A DNA stretch of 64,000 nucleotides from NCBI RefSeq assembly GCF_040448675.1, contig NZ_CP159289.1:3683001-3747000 (forward strand), in the 5' to 3' direction. This document shows, piece after piece, positions 62,175-64,000 of the stretch. This stretch comes from Dyadobacter sp. 676 (GTDB lineage: Bacteria; Bacteroidota; Bacteroidia; Cytophagales; Spirosomataceae). The notes under the pieces were generated by a model, which saw only the letters and a list, made by a program, of their open reading frames with translations, searched no databases and was not told the origin of the DNA. Both the position numbers and the translations under genes were made by a program. The stretch's first letter is position 1; every line of letters begins with the position of its first letter.

Positions 62175-62912
62175 TTACATCCACTTGCTCAGGAACTGAT
62201 TGAACGCGTCTTTGTATTGATCGCTTACAGGGATCGAAATTGCACCTATTTGGATCGTATTGCGCGTTACGGCACTGATCTTGTCGAGATTAACAATGAA
62301 CGAACGGTGTACCCGCATGAATTTCGAGGCTGGTAATTTCTCCTCCAGTGCTTTCAGGCTCGTGAGCGAGAGAACAGGCTTCGGATCCGATTTGAGATGG
62401 ACCTTCACGTAATCTTTGAGTCCCTCCGTGTACAAAATGTCGTCGTAGGCGATGCGTACCAGCTGGTATTCCACTTTCAGGAACAGGTACTCATCTTTTG
62501 GTTCCGTAGAACCGACCGACGAGGCCTTTTGCACCAGCTCTACATAAGCCTGCGCCTTCGACGCGGCACGGAGGAACTCTTCATAGTTAAAGGGTTTCAG
62601 GAGATAGTCAATAGCGTCCACGCGAAAGCCATCGAGCGCGTATTGGTTAAATGCGGTTGTAAAAATGATCCTTGGCGCTTTGTTTCCCGCTTTTTCAAGC
62701 ACTCTTGCGAGTTCGATACCCGTCAGGTCCGGCATTTGAATATCCAGAAAAATAACGTCGACGGGCCTGGTATTGATCACCTGCAACGCCTCCACGGCAT
62801 TGGAATACCGTCCTGCAAGGTTCAGAAAAGGTGTTTTTTCAATAAATGCGCACACCAGCCCGAGGGCGAGCGGCTCGTCGTCTACGGCAATGCATTCCAA
62901 TGTTATGCTCAT
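62175..62912 (-). CDS. LytTR-family response regulator
   Basis: A 245-residue protein: receiver domain with acidic DDE at residues 11-13, phospho-acceptor D57 in VIFLDIQMPD and the lysine in YLLKPF; the C-terminal LytTR DNA-binding domain has ILYTEGLKDYVKVHL and FMRVHRSFIVNLDKI. It responds to the LytS-like kinase upstream on the same strand, with which it overlaps by 4 bases. It is the usual output of Bacteroidota LytS/LytTR pairs. Confidence 0.94.
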   Translation of the reverse strand: MSITLECIAVDDEPLALGLVCAFIEKTPFLNLAGRYSNAVEALQVINTRPVDVIFLDIQMPDLTGIELARVLEKAGNKAPRIIFTTAFNQYALDGFRVDAIDYLLKPFNYEEFLRAASKAQAYVELVQKASSVGSTEPKDEYLFLKVEYQLVRIAYDDILYTEGLKDYVKVHLKSDPKPVLSLTSLKALEEKLPASKFMRVHRSFIVNLDKISAVTRNTIQIGAISIPVSDQYKDAFNQFLSKWM

Positions 62913-63979
62913 GCCGTTTCCAGTTCAAGGTGCACTTCAAACTCCCTTTCCTCCTTGTTCTCCGTTACTTCCAGCTGGTATTTGCCGGGGTAAAGAAGAT
63001 CGAGGCGACGCTGGGTGTTGGCCAGGCCGATGCCGTTGCTCTCGTCGAGAATGGCGCGCTTGTCGGTAAACAGGGTATTTTTCACTTCTACAAATATCTT
63101 GTGCCCTTCCTGGCGGATCTGGATGTCGATCCGGCTGGGCTGCACGGCGCTTACACCGTGTTTGAATGCGTTTTCGATAAAGGGCAGGAATAGCATTGGG
63201 GCAATGGAAACGTCGTGGAGCGGGTTAGGCGGGTCGAGGTGTACCGTAACCTTGTCGGTCAGGCGCAGTTGCATAAGCTGAATATAATCCTGTGCGAATG
63301 CGATTTCCTGGCTCAGCATCACCGTGCCGTGCTGCGTTTCGTACAGGACATAACGCATCATGCGGGAGAGCTTATGCAATGCCTCCCGCGCAGCCTCCAC
63401 GTCGATCACAGTGAGTGCATAAATGTTATTTAGGGTATTGAAAAAGAAATGCGGGTTGATCTGCGCTTTCAGGAACGACAGTTCGGAGTTGATTTTCTCC
63501 TTTTCGAGGTTCTGGCGGTATTGTTTATCGAGTTGTGCAGTGCGCACGGCTGCCACACTGGTACTCAACCCGATGATCATCAGGGCGGTTAATAACGCGA
63601 AGTAATCCAGCCTGTCGTGGCGCTTCTTGTCGCCATTTGCTTCACGGGCGAGTTTGAAAGCCCGGTCCATCTGCTCGCCATGGTTGATCGCGATTTTCAC
63701 CTGCTCGGTGATCACCGCCAGCATTACCACCGACACGATGTTGAAAAGAATAAATCGCGAATATCTGTTCCTGGCAAGGAAACGGGGGAACCAGTAATAA
63801 TAATTGAGGTAAAATATGATAATGAGCAACGAAAACAGCACCGCCTGTTTGATCCAGAAACTCACGGGAAACTGGATTTGCCAGCTCAGCGGTTGCCACA
63901 TTAAGAACAGGGCCAGAAAACTCCATCCCAACAAATGGAGGAATAACGGAGGATATTTCCGTGCAGCACGCGTATCCAT
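62909..63979 (-). CDS. LytS/YpdA-type sensor histidine kinase
   Basis: A 356-residue membrane kinase with four expected helices (near residues 11-30, 41-63, 76-93 and 126-146), a short coiled coil (RQNLEKEKINSELSFL), the phospho-acceptor H177 in AQINPHFFFNTLNNIYAL (His_kinase domain) and a HATPase domain with FIENAFKHGVS and NGIGLANTQRRLDLLY. It phosphorylates the LytTR regulator encoded just downstream. The input signal is not known. Confidence 0.93.
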   Translation of the reverse strand: MDTRAARKYPPLFLHLLGWSFLALFLMWQPLSWQIQFPVSFWIKQAVLFSLLIIIFYLNYYYWFPRFLARNRYSRFILFNIVSVVMLAVITEQVKIAINHGEQMDRAFKLAREANGDKKRHDRLDYFALLTALMIIGLSTSVAAVRTAQLDKQYRQNLEKEKINSELSFLKAQINPHFFFNTLNNIYALTVIDVEAAREALHKLSRMMRYVLYETQHGTVMLSQEIAFAQDYIQLMQLRLTDKVTVHLDPPNPLHDVSIAPMLFLPFIENAFKHGVSAVQPSRIDIQIRQEGHKIFVEVKNTLFTDKRAILDESNGIGLANTQRRLDLLYPGKYQLEVTENKEEREFEVHLELETA

Positions 63980-64000
63980 TTAACAATTAGTTAGTTTCAA

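Noticed and set aside
1..64000. CRISPR arrays, insertion sequences, prophage genes and tRNA or rRNA genes
   Set aside because: I found no regularly spaced repeats, no transposase or integrase motif, no terminal inverted repeats with target duplications, and no clear tRNA T-arm pattern in the few gaps.

Overview
The window looks like chromosomal DNA of a Bacteroidota bacterium of the Cytophagales (Spirosomataceae/Dyadobacter-like; the genus is inference). Three things point there: two SusC/SusD outer-membrane uptake pairs, Bacteroidota-type promoters (-33 TTTG, about 19 bases, -7 TAnnTTTG), and families typical of that group (ligase-associated helicase/PdeM repair cluster, LytTR/LytS pair, GH130, class II cyclic-nucleotide phosphodiesterase). 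I see no rRNA, tRNA, CRISPR array, phage block or insertion sequence.

Layout. 1-4.4 kb: the ligase-associated DNA damage response cluster (end of an ATP-dependent DNA ligase, Lhr-type helicase, PdeM endonuclease), interrupted by a VapBC-like toxin-antitoxin pair. 4.4-6.3 kb: a decayed AAA/DUF4143 ATPase and two small genes with a shared palindromic operator. 6.4-16 kb: a molybdenum hydroxylase pair (IorAB type), dGTPase, a DUF3500 protein, an antitoxin with a dead ParE-like toxin, RluE, YccF, quinone oxidoreductase, alpha/beta hydrolase. 15.2-25.5 kb: a TonB receptor divergent from a MocR regulator, an alditol-oxidase-like flavoprotein, a TetR-like protein plus AarF/UbiB kinase, GNAT, periplasmic phosphodiesterase, DUF72 and cupin proteins. 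25.6-34.9 kb: a carbohydrate locus reading leftwards (sodium symporter, GH130 phosphorylase, SusC, SusD) with a divergent AraC regulator, probably for mannose-containing glycans. 35-47 kb: mostly housekeeping (ilvE, PduO-type adenosyltransferase, BrnT-like TA, queA, Uma2, GH43 enzyme, tyrS, FAD oxidoreductase, a nucleotidyltransferase remnant, phosphoesterase, recX, nrdB). 47.5-53.7 kb: surface-polysaccharide genes (FkbM, GT4, GT2), corA, an MFS transporter, YigZ and a small HigA-like protein. 53.8-64 kb: a second SusD/SusC pair, uvrA, and a LytTR regulator with its LytS-like kinase.

A striking property is the number of broken frames. At least ten genes are interrupted, mostly by one-base changes in homopolymers, including three in uvrA, one in the SusC signal peptide and one each in the hydrolase, DUF3500 and adenosyltransferase genes. 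Most of these are better explained by read or assembly errors than by decay. The DUF4143 ATPase, the ParE-like toxin and the nucleotidyltransferase carry substitutions, non-homopolymer deletions or internal losses and look truly dead. In three toxin-antitoxin modules the toxin frame is broken while the antitoxin is intact. I did not find a clearly new defence or biosynthetic system. The least explained items are the palindrome-controlled small gene pair at 5.7-6.3 kb, the gene remnant coupled to the GT2 gene at 50.4-50.6 kb, and the MocR/TonB receptor pair.
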